Of a stretch of 64,000 bases of DNA, positions 10,436 through 18,692 are shown in pieces (within the stretch, counting starts at the first letter, position 1; each line of letters starts with the position of its first letter). The notes beneath the pieces are model-generated. The model saw nothing but the letters and a program-made list of their open reading frames with translations, did no database searches and was not told the DNA's origin. The translations under genes and the position numbers were made by a program. The stretch is from Nonomuraea sp. NEAU-A123. Its GTDB lineage: Bacteria; Actinomycetota; Actinomycetes; Streptosporangiales; Streptosporangiaceae. Where the stretch lies: contig NZ_JAHFZZ010000007.1 in the NCBI RefSeq assembly GCF_018603905.1, forward strand, positions 62,001 through 126,000, written 5' to 3'.

Positions 10436-11140
10436 ATGTCATTCGTACGGCGGGCAACGGGCGCGCTGATTCACCGTGCCTACAGGGCGATCCGCGCGGC
10501 AGGGGCGATCACACCAGCCAGTCCGGGCGGCACCCGATTCCGGCATTTGGGGGACGGAGTCAGCATCGCCTTCCCGCCGGGCGCGATCTTCGGCGAGCAG
10601 TGGATCGAGATCGGCGACCACACGCTGATCGGCGAGCGCGTGTCGCTCTCCTGCGGCATGGGTCCCGGCGTCGACCTGGGCCCGGACTCGATCCTGCGGA
10701 TCGGCGGCAGTTGCTCGATCGGCCGGGGTTCGCACATCGTGGCCCACCAGTCGATCGACATCGGCGAGGACGTCTTCACCGGCCCGTACGTGTACATCAC
10801 CGACCAGAACCACGTCTACGACGACCCGGAGACGCCGATCGGCAGGCAGTGGCCACGCAACAGTCCGGTATCGATCGGCGCGGGCTCCTGGCTCGGCGCG
10901 GGCGCGATCATCCTGCCCGGCACCAGGATCGGCCGCCAGTGCGTGGTGGCGGGCGGCGCGGTCGTGCGCGGGGAGTTCCCCGATCACAGCGTGGTCGCGG
11001 GGGTGCCCGCCAAGCTGGTGCGCAGCTACGATCCCGCGCTCGGCTGGCACACGCCGGGCATGTCGACCGGCAGGCCGCCTCCTCGTGATCCCGCTCTCGT
11101 AGATGGTGGATCAGGACACCTGGACCGAACAACCTTCTGA
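10436..11140 (+). CDS. Left-handed beta-helix (hexapeptide repeat) acyltransferase
   Basis: O- or N-acetyltransferase-like protein of unknown substrate. The 234 residues contain repeated [LIV]-G-x-x-x turns (IEIGDHTLIGERVSLS, LRIGGSCSIGRGSHIV, IDIGEDVFTG, VSIGAGSWLGAGAIILPGTRIG) and end the helix with VVAGVPAKLVRSY, the classic acetyl-CoA site of maltose/galactoside-type acetyltransferases. DQNHVY supplies the likely catalytic histidine. ATG at 10436 is chosen because the frame upstream overlaps pyrG on the other strand and has no beta-helix sequence. Divergent from pyrG, separated by 71 bases. Confidence 0.85.
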   Translation: MSFVRRATGALIHRAYRAIRAAGAITPASPGGTRFRHLGDGVSIAFPPGAIFGEQWIEIGDHTLIGERVSLSCGMGPGVDLGPDSILRIGGSCSIGRGSHIVAHQSIDIGEDVFTGPYVYITDQNHVYDDPETPIGRQWPRNSPVSIGAGSWLGAGAIILPGTRIGRQCVVAGGAVVRGEFPDHSVVAGVPAKLVRSYDPALGWHTPGMSTGRPPPRDPALVDGGSGHLDRTTF

Positions 11141-11156
11141 CGGTTAGCGTCGGTCC

Positions 11157-12281
11157 ATGCGGACCGCTCTTTGCGAACGTCTCGGCGTCGAGTTCCCGTT
11201 GTTCGCCTTCAGCCACTGCCGTGACGTGGTGGCCGCGGTCACGAACGCGGGCGGCTTCGGCGTCCTGGGCGCGATCGCCTACACGCCCGAGCAGCTCGAC
11301 ACCGAGCTCACCTGGATCGACGAGCGGGTGGGCGGCCGTCCGTACGGGGTGGACGTGCTGGTGCCCGGCAAGATCGACGCGTCGGTGCTCGATCTCGACG
11401 CCCATCTGACCGACTTCATCCCCGAACGGCACCGCGACTTCGTCACGCACCTGCTGTCCAAGTACGGCGTGAACACGCCGCCGCAACCGGTGGCCGCCTC
11501 GGCGGACGAGTTCGGCAGGCGGGTGACGGCGGCGGGCGCGACCGGGCTGATCGACGTGGCGCTCAAGCATCCGATCGGCCTGATCGCCAGCGCGCTCGGG
11601 CCGCCGCCGCCGGAGATGGTGGCCGGCGCCAGGCAGGCGGGCGTGCCGGTGGCCGCGCTGGTCGGCACCGTCGAGCACGCCCACCGGCAGGTGGCGGCGG
11701 GCGCGGACCTGATCGTGGCGCAGGGCACCGAGGCGGGCGGGCACACCGGCGAGATCGCCACCATGGTGCTGGTTCCGCAGGTCGTGGACGCGGTCGCGCC
11801 GGCGCCGGTGCTGGCCGCGGGCGGCATCGCCTCGGGACGGCAGATGGCGGCGGCGATGGCGCTCGGCGCCGAAGGCGTGTGGTGCGGGTCGGTCTGGCTG
11901 ACTACCGAGGAGGCGGAGACGGCGCCCGCGGTGAAGCGGAAGCTGCTGGCCGCCTCGTCACTCGACACGGTCAGATCCAGGTCGCGCACCGGCAAGCCGG
12001 CCAGGCAGCTCAAGTCGGCCTGGACCGAGGAGTGGGACTCCGGCCAGGAGAGCCCCGGGCCGCTCGCGATGCCACTGCAACTGCTGGTGGCCGAGGCCGC
12101 GATGGCCCGCATCGGCATGGCCGCCGAGCGTGGCGAGCCGGGGGCCGTGGAGCTGGCCAACTACTTCGTCGGGCAGGTCGTCGGCCAGCTCGACCAGGTC
12201 AAGCCCGCTCGCGAGGTGGTCTACGAGATGGTGAGCGAGTTCGCCGACGCGGTCGAACGGCTGTCCAGATTGTCGGGATGA
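11157..12281 (+). CDS. Nitronate monooxygenase family flavoprotein
   Basis: FMN-binding TIM barrel of the 2-nitropropane dioxygenase/NMO family (374 residues). Visible signatures: an early VTNAGGFGVLGA, the strand GADLIVAQGTEAGGHTG that holds the active-site histidine, and the FMN phosphate site VLAAGGIASGRQMAAAMALGAEGVWCG. The true substrate (nitronate or another enoyl compound) cannot be told. Its stop overlaps the next gene as ATGA, so it is coupled to the GntR regulator, which may suggest co-regulation. Confidence 0.88.
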   Translation: MRTALCERLGVEFPLFAFSHCRDVVAAVTNAGGFGVLGAIAYTPEQLDTELTWIDERVGGRPYGVDVLVPGKIDASVLDLDAHLTDFIPERHRDFVTHLLSKYGVNTPPQPVAASADEFGRRVTAAGATGLIDVALKHPIGLIASALGPPPPEMVAGARQAGVPVAALVGTVEHAHRQVAAGADLIVAQGTEAGGHTGEIATMVLVPQVVDAVAPAPVLAAGGIASGRQMAAAMALGAEGVWCGSVWLTTEEAETAPAVKRKLLAASSLDTVRSRSRTGKPARQLKSAWTEEWDSGQESPGPLAMPLQLLVAEAAMARIGMAAERGEPGAVELANYFVGQVVGQLDQVKPAREVVYEMVSEFADAVERLSRLSG

Positions 12282-13075
12282 CCGGCTACGATTCGCCTGT
12301 GGTCGGGACACCCGAGGTCGAGCGCGGCACCGGTGTCCCCGCGCACGTACAGATCGAGCGATGGCTGCTGGAGTCCATCGGCAGCGGCGAGATGGAGCCC
12401 GGCGACCGGCTGCCGGGCGAGCGGGAGCTGTCGGCGCGCCTGGGCGTGAGCCGGATGACGCTCAGGCAGGCGCTGGCGACGCTGGAGCACGACGGCGTCC
12501 TGGTCAGGGTGCCGGGCAGATCCGGCGGCGCGTTCGTCGCCGACCCGCGCGTCGAGTGCGATCTGACGGGGCTGGCGGGGTTCACCGAGCAGATGCGGCG
12601 CGCCCACCTTCAGGCCGAGGCCAAGGTGCTGCTCGCCACGACCGTCCCGGCGCCCCGTTCCGTCGCCGCCGCGCTGCGGACCGCCGTGGGCGAGCCGGTG
12701 CACGAGGTCGTCCGGGTGCGCTCGGCCGGCCAGTCGCCGGTGGCGCTCGAACGCTCCTTCTTCCCCGCGCTGCCCGGCTTCCTGGAGGAGGATCTCGGCG
12801 GGTCGCTCTACGCGCTGCTCGCCGACCGCTACGACCTGGAGCCGCGCACGGCCGTCGAGCACCTCGACCCGGTCATCGCCAGGTCCGACGAGGCCGCCGA
12901 GCTGGGCGTGGCGCCGGGCACCCCGCTCATGCTGATCGAGCGCACCGCCTACGCGGCGGCCGGCGAGCCGGTGGAGTTCGCCCGCGACCTGTTCCGCTCC
13001 GACCGGGTGCGCATCTCGGTCCGCAGCGGCCTCAGCGCACCCGCTCCCCCGCCGGGTCGTAGAGCGGATCCTTGA
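12278..13075 (+). CDS. GntR-family regulator, HutC subfamily (UTRA domain)
   Basis: 265 residues: winged helix-turn-helix (about 20-88; LPGERELSARLGVSRMTLRQALATLEHDGVLVRV) plus a C-terminal UTRA ligand-binding domain (about 100-255; VPVRE-like VHEVVRVRSAGQSPVALERSFFP, and LMLIERTAYAAAGEPVEFARDLFRSDR). HutC proteins bind GT-N-TA-N-AC palindromes; one such site, GGTCTAGACC, lies at 15432-15441 between the flavoprotein and kinase genes, which are therefore its likely targets. Start ATG overlaps the upstream stop (ATGA). The last 44 bases overlap the end of the convergent flavoprotein gene. Confidence 0.92.
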   Translation: MTGYDSPVVGTPEVERGTGVPAHVQIERWLLESIGSGEMEPGDRLPGERELSARLGVSRMTLRQALATLEHDGVLVRVPGRSGGAFVADPRVECDLTGLAGFTEQMRRAHLQAEAKVLLATTVPAPRSVAAALRTAVGEPVHEVVRVRSAGQSPVALERSFFPALPGFLEEDLGGSLYALLADRYDLEPRTAVEHLDPVIARSDEAAELGVAPGTPLMLIERTAYAAAGEPVEFARDLFRSDRVRISVRSGLSAPAPPPGRRADP

Positions 13076-15410
13076 CCACGGTCCCGGTCACCCATACGCC
13101 CTCCACCTCGACCTCGACCTTGGCGCCCGCTCCCACGGGCAGGTAGGCGTAGGCGATCGGCGAGCCGACCGTGTAGCCGTGGCCGCCCGAGGTGATCCGG
13201 GCCACGACCTGGCCGTCCAGGCGCACCGGCTCGTTGCCGAGCGCGATCGCCCCCGGCTCGAGCGTCAGGCAGCGCAGCCCGCGCGCGGGGGCGGGGTCGA
13301 GCGCGTCCTTGCCGAGGAAGTCCTTGTCGAGCTTGACGCAGAAGCCCAGCCCCGCCTCGTACGGCGTGGTCTCCGGCCCGATGTCGGCGCCCCAGACCCG
13401 GTAGCCCTTCTCCAGGCGCAGGCTCTCGATGGCCCTGTAGCCTCCGGCCCGCAGCTCGTACGGCCGCCCGGCCCGCCACAGCGCCTGCCAGAGCGCCAGG
13501 CCGTACTCGCTGGAGCAGTACAACTCCCAGCCCAGCTCGCCCACGTACGTCACCCTCAGCGCCAGCACCGGCACGTCACCCACGGTGAGCTCGCGCGAGG
13601 ACATGAACGGGAAGTCGAGCGGGTCGGGCGTGAGCGTCCCGAGGATGTCTCGGGCGCGCGGCCCCCACAGGGCGAAGCAGGCGTACTGGCCGGTCACGTC
13701 GGCGATCCGCACCTTGGCGTCCTTCAGCGCGGCCTGCTTGCGCAGCCAGCCCAGGTCGTGCGAGCCGAACGCGGTGCCGGTCACGATGAGGAACTCGTCC
13801 TCGGCCCGCCTGGTGACGGTGAAGTCGCACTCGATGCCGCCGCGCCGGTTGAGCGCCTGCGTGTACGTCACCGCGCCGACCCGGCGGGCGACGCGGTTGT
13901 CGCAGACCCATTCGAGCAGCTCGGCGGCGTCCGGCCCGGAGACCTCGATCTTGGCGAACGAGGTCTCGTCGAACAGGCCCGCCGTCTCTCGCACGGCCCG
14001 GTGCTCCACCCCGATCGCGGGCGACCACAGCCGTCCGGCCCAGCCCCGGGGCCGCTCGTCGGTGCCGTCCGGCTCGTTCGACCGGTAGAAGTTGACCCGC
14101 TCCCAGCCCGCCTTCTCGCCGAACTCGGCGCCGTTCGCGGCGTGCCAGCCGTAGGCCGGGGAGACCTTGAGCGGGCGGCCCGCCGAACGCTCGTGGCCGG
14201 GGTAGCGGATGTCGTAGTAGGTCTCGTAGTTCTCGATCGCGCGGGCGAGGGTGTAGGACGGGGAGCGGTACTGGCGGCCGAAGCGGCGGATGTCCATGTG
14301 CCAGACGTCCATGGCGGGCTCACCCTCGACGATCCACTCGGCCATCACCTTGCCGATGCCGCCGGCGCCGGCGATGCCGTGCGCGCAGAAGCCGGCCGCC
14401 ACGAAGAACCCGCCGACCTCGGTCTCGCCCAGGCAGAACTCGTTGTCGGGGGTGAACGCCTCCGGGCCGTTGATCATCTTACGGATGCCGACGTCGGCCA
14501 TGGCCGGGACGCGGATCCGCGAATTCTCCGAAATTTCGGTAAATCGGTCCCAATCTTCGGCCAAGAGGCGGCCGTTGAAGTCGGCCGGGATGGCGTCGTA
14601 GGAGGTCTCGTCCGCCGTCCAGGGGGCGCAGGTGCGCTCGTAGCCGCCCATGACCAGGCCCTGCACCTCCTGCCGGTAGTAGACGAGCAGGTCGGGGTCG
14701 CGCAGCGTCGGCAGCCCGGCGTGCTCGTGGAAGGCGTCGGTGACCACGTACTGGTGCGACATCGGCACGATCGGGATCCGCACCCCGGCCATCCGGCCGA
14801 TCTCGGCGGCGAACATGCCGCCGCAGTTGACGACCACCTCGCAGTCGATGTCGCCCTGGTCGGTGCGTACCCGCGTGACCCGGCCGCGTTCGGTGTCGAC
14901 GCCGAGCACGCGGGTCCTGGTCCTGACGCGGGCGCCGCCCTCGCGGGCCTTGGCGGCCAGCGCGTAGCAGAGCGCGGAGGGGTCGATCTGCCCGTCGGTC
15001 GGCAGGTACGCCGCGCCGACGACGCCCGACGGGTCCATCAGCGGGAACAGCTCGGCCGCCTCGGCGACGGAGATCTCCTCCAGCGGCAGGCCGAACGTGC
15101 GGGCCCAGCCGATCTGGCGGCGGATCTCGGCCATCCGCTCCGGAGTGGAGGCCAGCTTGATGCCGCCGCACTCCGTCCAGCCGGCGTCGAGCGTGCGATA
15201 GAGCTCGACCGAGTACTGGTTCATCCTGGTCAGCGTGGGGTCGGCGCGGAGCTGGCCGACGAGCCCGGCGGAGTGGAACGTGGAGCCGCTGGTCAGCTCG
15301 TCGCGGTCCACGAGGACGACGTCGCGTTCGCCGAGCTGGGTCAGGTGGTAGGCGACGGAGGCGCCGCCCACGCCGCCGCCGATGATCACGATGCGGGCCG
15401 AGTCGCTCAT
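13032..15410 (-). CDS. FAD-dependent dehydrogenase fused to GcvT domain (dimethylglycine/sarcosine dehydrogenase-like)
   Basis: 792 residues. The N-terminal DAO fold has the FAD motif IIGGGVGGAS (9-18) and STFHSAGL with H46, at the place where dimethylglycine dehydrogenases carry the histidine that bonds FAD covalently. After about residue 400 comes a GcvT/aminomethyltransferase-like tetrahydrofolate domain (RETAGLFDETSFAKIEVSGPDA, and a GYRAIESLRLEKGYRVWG block). Such enzymes oxidatively demethylate dimethylglycine or sarcosine and pass the one-carbon unit to folate. Start ATG 15410. Divergent from the choline-kinase-like gene across a HutC palindrome; together with the regulator this suggests choline/betaine-derived methylamine use (inference). 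Confidence 0.87.
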   Translation of the reverse strand: MSDSARIVIIGGGVGGASVAYHLTQLGERDVVLVDRDELTSGSTFHSAGLVGQLRADPTLTRMNQYSVELYRTLDAGWTECGGIKLASTPERMAEIRRQIGWARTFGLPLEEISVAEAAELFPLMDPSGVVGAAYLPTDGQIDPSALCYALAAKAREGGARVRTRTRVLGVDTERGRVTRVRTDQGDIDCEVVVNCGGMFAAEIGRMAGVRIPIVPMSHQYVVTDAFHEHAGLPTLRDPDLLVYYRQEVQGLVMGGYERTCAPWTADETSYDAIPADFNGRLLAEDWDRFTEISENSRIRVPAMADVGIRKMINGPEAFTPDNEFCLGETEVGGFFVAAGFCAHGIAGAGGIGKVMAEWIVEGEPAMDVWHMDIRRFGRQYRSPSYTLARAIENYETYYDIRYPGHERSAGRPLKVSPAYGWHAANGAEFGEKAGWERVNFYRSNEPDGTDERPRGWAGRLWSPAIGVEHRAVRETAGLFDETSFAKIEVSGPDAAELLEWVCDNRVARRVGAVTYTQALNRRGGIECDFTVTRRAEDEFLIVTGTAFGSHDLGWLRKQAALKDAKVRIADVTGQYACFALWGPRARDILGTLTPDPLDFPFMSSRELTVGDVPVLALRVTYVGELGWELYCSSEYGLALWQALWRAGRPYELRAGGYRAIESLRLEKGYRVWGADIGPETTPYEAGLGFCVKLDKDFLGKDALDPAPARGLRCLTLEPGAIALGNEPVRLDGQVVARITSGGHGYTVGSPIAYAYLPVGAGAKVEVEVEGVWVTGTVVKDPLYDPAGERVR

Positions 15411-15425
15411 GCGGGCGAGGCTACA

Positions 15426-15447
15426 CTAAAAGGTCTAGACCGTTTAG
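15426..15447. promoter_or_regulatory. HutC/GntR-type operator palindrome
   Basis: The core GGTCTAGACC (15432-15441) is a perfect palindrome containing GTCTAGAC, an exact match to the HutC-subfamily consensus GT-N-TA-N-AC. It is flanked by CTAAA (15426-15430) and TTTAG (15443-15447), which are also complementary, so 10 of 11 positions pair in each arm. It is in the 61-base gap between two divergent genes, 16 bases upstream of the flavoprotein start and 30 upstream of the kinase start. The GntR/UTRA regulator at 12278 is the natural candidate to bind it. The core also equals the centre of DasR-type sites. Confidence 0.75.
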
Positions 15448-15471
15448 GGGGTGGCGGCGCTAGGATCGACC

Positions 15472-16371
15472 ATGAACGAGATCCTCGACCGCATCCCCCT
15501 GCTGTCCGGCGCGCCGCGTTCCGTCGAGGAGCTGCCCGGCGGGCTGACCAACCACAACTACAAGGTGACCGTTCCCGGCGGGGCCTACGTGGTACGGGTG
15601 TCGGCCAGTGAGGGATCGCTGCTGGCGATCGACCGGGACGTCGAGTACACGTGCTCTCTGGCCGCCGCGCGGATCGGGGTGGGGGCTCCGGTGCACGACT
15701 ATCTGCCGGAGCTCGGGGTGCTGATCGTGGGCTTCCTGCCGGGCCGTACGCTCACGGAGGCCGATCTGGGTGACCCGGCGAACCTGCGGCGGCTGGCCGA
15801 GGTGTGCGGGCGGCTGCACGCGGGGCCTCGGTTCGCGCGGGATTTCGACATGTTCGAGGTGCAGCGGGGATATCTGGAGATCGTCCAGACCCGCGGATAC
15901 CGACTTCCAGCGAAATATCTCGATTTCATGCCCGATGTTGAGCGGATCCGGAAATGTCTGGATATTCGGGATGTGGGGCGGGTGCCGTGTCACAACGACC
16001 TGCTGCCCGGCAACATCATCGACGGCGGCGAACGGCTCTGGCTGATCGACTACGAGTACGCCGGCAACAACGACCCGTGCTTCGAGCTCGGCAACATCTG
16101 GAGCGAGTCGGACCTGTCATCGGACCTGCTGGAAGAGCTGGTCACGGCCTACTACGGCCGCCGCCTGCGCCACAAGATCGCGCGGGCGCGGCTGCTCGGG
16201 CTCATGTCCAAGTACGGCTGGACGCTGTGGGCCTCGATCCAGGACGGCGCCAACCAGAGCATCGACTTCGACTTCTGGTCGTGGGGCATGGAGAAGTACG
16301 AGCGGGCGGTCGCCGAGTTCACCGGATCCGGTCTCGCGTCGCTCATGGACGAGGCGGCCCGGGCAGACTAG
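15472..16371 (+). CDS. Choline/ethanolamine kinase-like phosphotransferase (APH fold)
   Basis: 299 residues with the aminoglycoside phosphotransferase/choline kinase fold: LPGGLTNHNYKV (nucleotide loop, 22-32), Brenner motif CHNDLLPGN with H174, D176 and N181, and the metal-binding WLIDYEYAGNNDPCFELGN with D193, the version typical of choline/ethanolamine kinases. Start ATG 15472; a GTG at 15451 would overlap the palindrome flank. Divergent to the dimethylglycine-type dehydrogenase and 4 bases before the DUF4126 gene. Pairing suggests handling of choline-derived compounds; the exact alcohol is not known. Confidence 0.85.
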   Translation: MNEILDRIPLLSGAPRSVEELPGGLTNHNYKVTVPGGAYVVRVSASEGSLLAIDRDVEYTCSLAAARIGVGAPVHDYLPELGVLIVGFLPGRTLTEADLGDPANLRRLAEVCGRLHAGPRFARDFDMFEVQRGYLEIVQTRGYRLPAKYLDFMPDVERIRKCLDIRDVGRVPCHNDLLPGNIIDGGERLWLIDYEYAGNNDPCFELGNIWSESDLSSDLLEELVTAYYGRRLRHKIARARLLGLMSKYGWTLWASIQDGANQSIDFDFWSWGMEKYERAVAEFTGSGLASLMDEAARAD

Positions 16372-16375
16372 GGAC

Positions 16376-16981
16376 ATGTTCGCCGCACTGACAGGGCTTG
16401 GCCTGTCCACCGCCGCCGGGCTGAACGCCTACATTCCGCTCCTCGTGGTGGGCGTGCTGGCGAACGTCACCGACCGGGTGAAGCTGCCCGACGGCTACTC
16501 GTGGCTGTCCAACTGGGGCGTGCTCGCCGTGATCGCGGTGCTCCTGGTCGCGGAGATGGTGCTCGACAAGGTCCCGGCCGTCGACAGCGTGAACGACGCC
16601 ATCCAGACGGCGGTACGACCGGCGGCCGGCGGCGTGGTGTTCAGCGCCACGAACGCGGCCGCCGAGCTCGACCACTCGACCTGGATGACCGAGCGCCCGT
16701 GGGTGGGCTGGGTGCTGGGCATCCTGGTGGCGCTGGCCGTACACGCGCTGAAGGCGACGGCCCGTCCCATGATCAACGTGGGGACGGGCGGCGTGGGCGC
16801 GCCCGTCGCGAGCACGGTGGAGGACGTCGGGTCGCTCGGTATGAGCCTGGTCGCGGTGTTCGTGCCCGTGCTGGTGATCGTCGTACTGCTGCTGATGGCC
16901 CTGCTCGCCTGGTGGACGATCAGGAAGGTACGCCGCTACCGCGCCGCCCGCCGGGCCAGACGCGGGTCAGGAAGCCCGTAG
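16376..16981 (+). CDS. DUF4126 family membrane protein
   Basis: 201 residues with about four to five membrane segments and the DUF4126 signature GLGLSTAAGLNAYIPLLVVGVLA at the N terminus, a DKVPAVDSVNDAIQTAVRPAAG loop, and a basic tail (RKVRRYRAARRARR). Function of the family is not known. It starts 4 bases after the kinase-like gene, so it is probably in the same transcript. Its 3' end overlaps the convergent hydrolase gene by 15 bases. Confidence 0.85.
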   Translation: MFAALTGLGLSTAAGLNAYIPLLVVGVLANVTDRVKLPDGYSWLSNWGVLAVIAVLLVAEMVLDKVPAVDSVNDAIQTAVRPAAGGVVFSATNAAAELDHSTWMTERPWVGWVLGILVALAVHALKATARPMINVGTGGVGAPVASTVEDVGSLGMSLVAVFVPVLVIVVLLLMALLAWWTIRKVRRYRAARRARRGSGSP

Positions 16982-17764
16982 CCATCGGCGCAGGACGACG
17001 AGGAACTCTCCGGGACGCTCCTCGTGCAGCCGGTGGCTGGAGCCCTCCCAGCACACCACCTTCGACGCCGGATGCTTGCAGAGCCCCGACTCCCAGGCCG
17101 CGCGTTCCGGATCGCTCCAGATCGACAGCACCGGGCACTCCCTGCGGGCCATGTAGTCGTCGCTCGCCGGCCGTACGCCGACCGCGCCGGGCAGCGTGAA
17201 CATGGCCTCGAACGCCTGAACCAGCACGTGCGGCGCCATGCCGTACAGCCTGCGCTGGTGCCAGCGCCTGATGACGGCCGGGGTGGCGGAGTTGGTGCAC
17301 CACTGGTCGAGCTGTACGGCGGCGGCGTGCGCGTGCGGGCCGCGCAGCGCGGCGATCGTCTCCGGGAACCCGCGCGCGAGGTCCGCCGACATGCCGTAAC
17401 CGGGATCGACCGCGACCAGCTTGCGCACCTTGTCCGGATGCTCGACGGCCAGGATGGAGACGACCTGGCCGCCCATGGAGTGGCCGATCGCGATCACCTC
17501 GGGGATGGCGAGCCCGTCCATCAGCGCGGCGAGGTCGTCGGCCATCTGGCGGGGCGTGTTGCCCTCGTCGGGCACGGACGAGTAGCCGTGGCCGCGCAGA
17601 TCCACCGCGATCACCCGGTGCTTGGCGGCGAGCGCGTCGATGTGCCACGACCACTGGTGGGAGTCGGCGCCCCAGCCGTGCACGAGCAGCAGCGGCGGGC
17701 CGTCACCCGTGCCGTCATCGGTATAGAAGAGCCGGATATCTTGCCCTATATCCGCGTAAGGCAT
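16967..17764 (-). CDS. Alpha/beta hydrolase
   Basis: 265-residue soluble hydrolase: oxyanion-hole LLLVHGWGADSHQW (26-38), nucleophile elbow GHSMGG with S96, and a late histidine in EGSSHRLHEERPGEF (about 250). The proline/charged lid is short. Substrate unknown; the family includes esterases, haloperoxidase-like and C-C hydrolases. Three bases downstream of the HSL-type esterase on the same strand, so probably co-transcribed with it and the SDR. Confidence 0.85.
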   Translation of the reverse strand: MPYADIGQDIRLFYTDDGTGDGPPLLLVHGWGADSHQWSWHIDALAAKHRVIAVDLRGHGYSSVPDEGNTPRQMADDLAALMDGLAIPEVIAIGHSMGGQVVSILAVEHPDKVRKLVAVDPGYGMSADLARGFPETIAALRGPHAHAAAVQLDQWCTNSATPAVIRRWHQRRLYGMAPHVLVQAFEAMFTLPGAVGVRPASDDYMARRECPVLSIWSDPERAAWESGLCKHPASKVVCWEGSSHRLHEERPGEFLVVLRRWLRAS

Positions 17765-17767
17765 CCT

Positions 17768-18688
17768 TCACCCCACTTGCTCATGGATGGTGGCGCAGAC
17801 CTTCGCCCCAGCCTCCTTGGCGGCGGGCAGCAGCGAGCCGAGCCCGAAGAACCCGTGGAACATCCCGGCATAACGCACGCTCCGCGTGTCCACCCCGGCC
17901 GCGCGCAGCCGCTCCGCGTACGCCTCTCCCTCGTCACGCAGCGGATCGTGCTCCGCCGTGATCACCAGCGCGGGCGGCAGCCCACGCACGTCCGCGTTGA
18001 TCGGGGAGCTGTACGGCTCGGCGCGCCGAGCGTGGTCGGGCTGGTAACAGTCCCAGTACCACCGCATGTGCGCCGCGGTCAGGAAATATCCCTCCGCGTT
18101 CTCCGCATGCGAGGGCGCGTCCTGGGCGGCGTCGGTGACGGGATAGATCAGCACCTGCAGCGCGATCGGCGGCCCGCCCTCGTCCCTGGCCTTCAGGCAC
18201 GTGACGGTCGCCAGGTTCCCGCCCGCGCTGTCGCCGGCGACCACCAGCCGGCCGGGGTCCGCGCCCAGCTCGCCGGCGTGCTCGTACACCCAGCGGGTCG
18301 CGGCGTACGCGTCCTCGACGGCGGCCGGATAGGGGTGCTCCGGCGCCAGCCGGTAGTCGGCGGACACCACGACCACGTCGGCGTCCGCGCAGATCAGGCG
18401 GCAGACGGGGTCATGGGTGTCCAGCGTGCAGAGCGTGAACCCGCCGCCGTGGAAGTACACGACCACCGGCCGCCCCTCTCGCTCCCCCGGCGGCCAGTAA
18501 ACGCGCACGGGGAGGTCCCCCGCCATCCGATCCTCCACCCGGCCCACTTTGTACGGCTCGGCCGCCAGCGGGGGCATTTCGGCCAGGATCCGCCGGGCCT
18601 CGACGGGGTCCGTCACCTCGGTGCCCACCTTGGGGAAGACCGCCGTCATCGCGTCGATGACCGCTCTGGTGAGATCGTCAACGGCCAT
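17768..18688 (-). CDS. Alpha/beta hydrolase, hormone-sensitive-lipase-type esterase
   Basis: 306 residues. HGGG oxyanion motif at 80-83 (VVVYFHGGGF), ADYRLAPEHPYPAAVED, and nucleophile GDSAGGN with S154; DPLRDEGEAYAERL supplies the acid and MFHGFF the histidine. These features define the HSL/GDXG carboxylesterases, which act on short to medium acyl esters. ATG 18688 follows GGTGAG at a good distance; an in-frame GTG at 18700 that overlaps the SDR stop is possible. Part of an SDR-esterase-hydrolase run. Confidence 0.9.
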   Translation of the reverse strand: MAVDDLTRAVIDAMTAVFPKVGTEVTDPVEARRILAEMPPLAAEPYKVGRVEDRMAGDLPVRVYWPPGEREGRPVVVYFHGGGFTLCTLDTHDPVCRLICADADVVVVSADYRLAPEHPYPAAVEDAYAATRWVYEHAGELGADPGRLVVAGDSAGGNLATVTCLKARDEGGPPIALQVLIYPVTDAAQDAPSHAENAEGYFLTAAHMRWYWDCYQPDHARRAEPYSSPINADVRGLPPALVITAEHDPLRDEGEAYAERLRAAGVDTRSVRYAGMFHGFFGLGSLLPAAKEAGAKVCATIHEQVG

Positions 18689-18692
18689 GTGT

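Noticed and set aside
13179..15611. 810-codon plus-strand open frame opposite the flavoprotein gene
   Set aside because: Typical antisense open frame of a high-GC gene; the minus strand encodes clear FAD and GcvT motifs.
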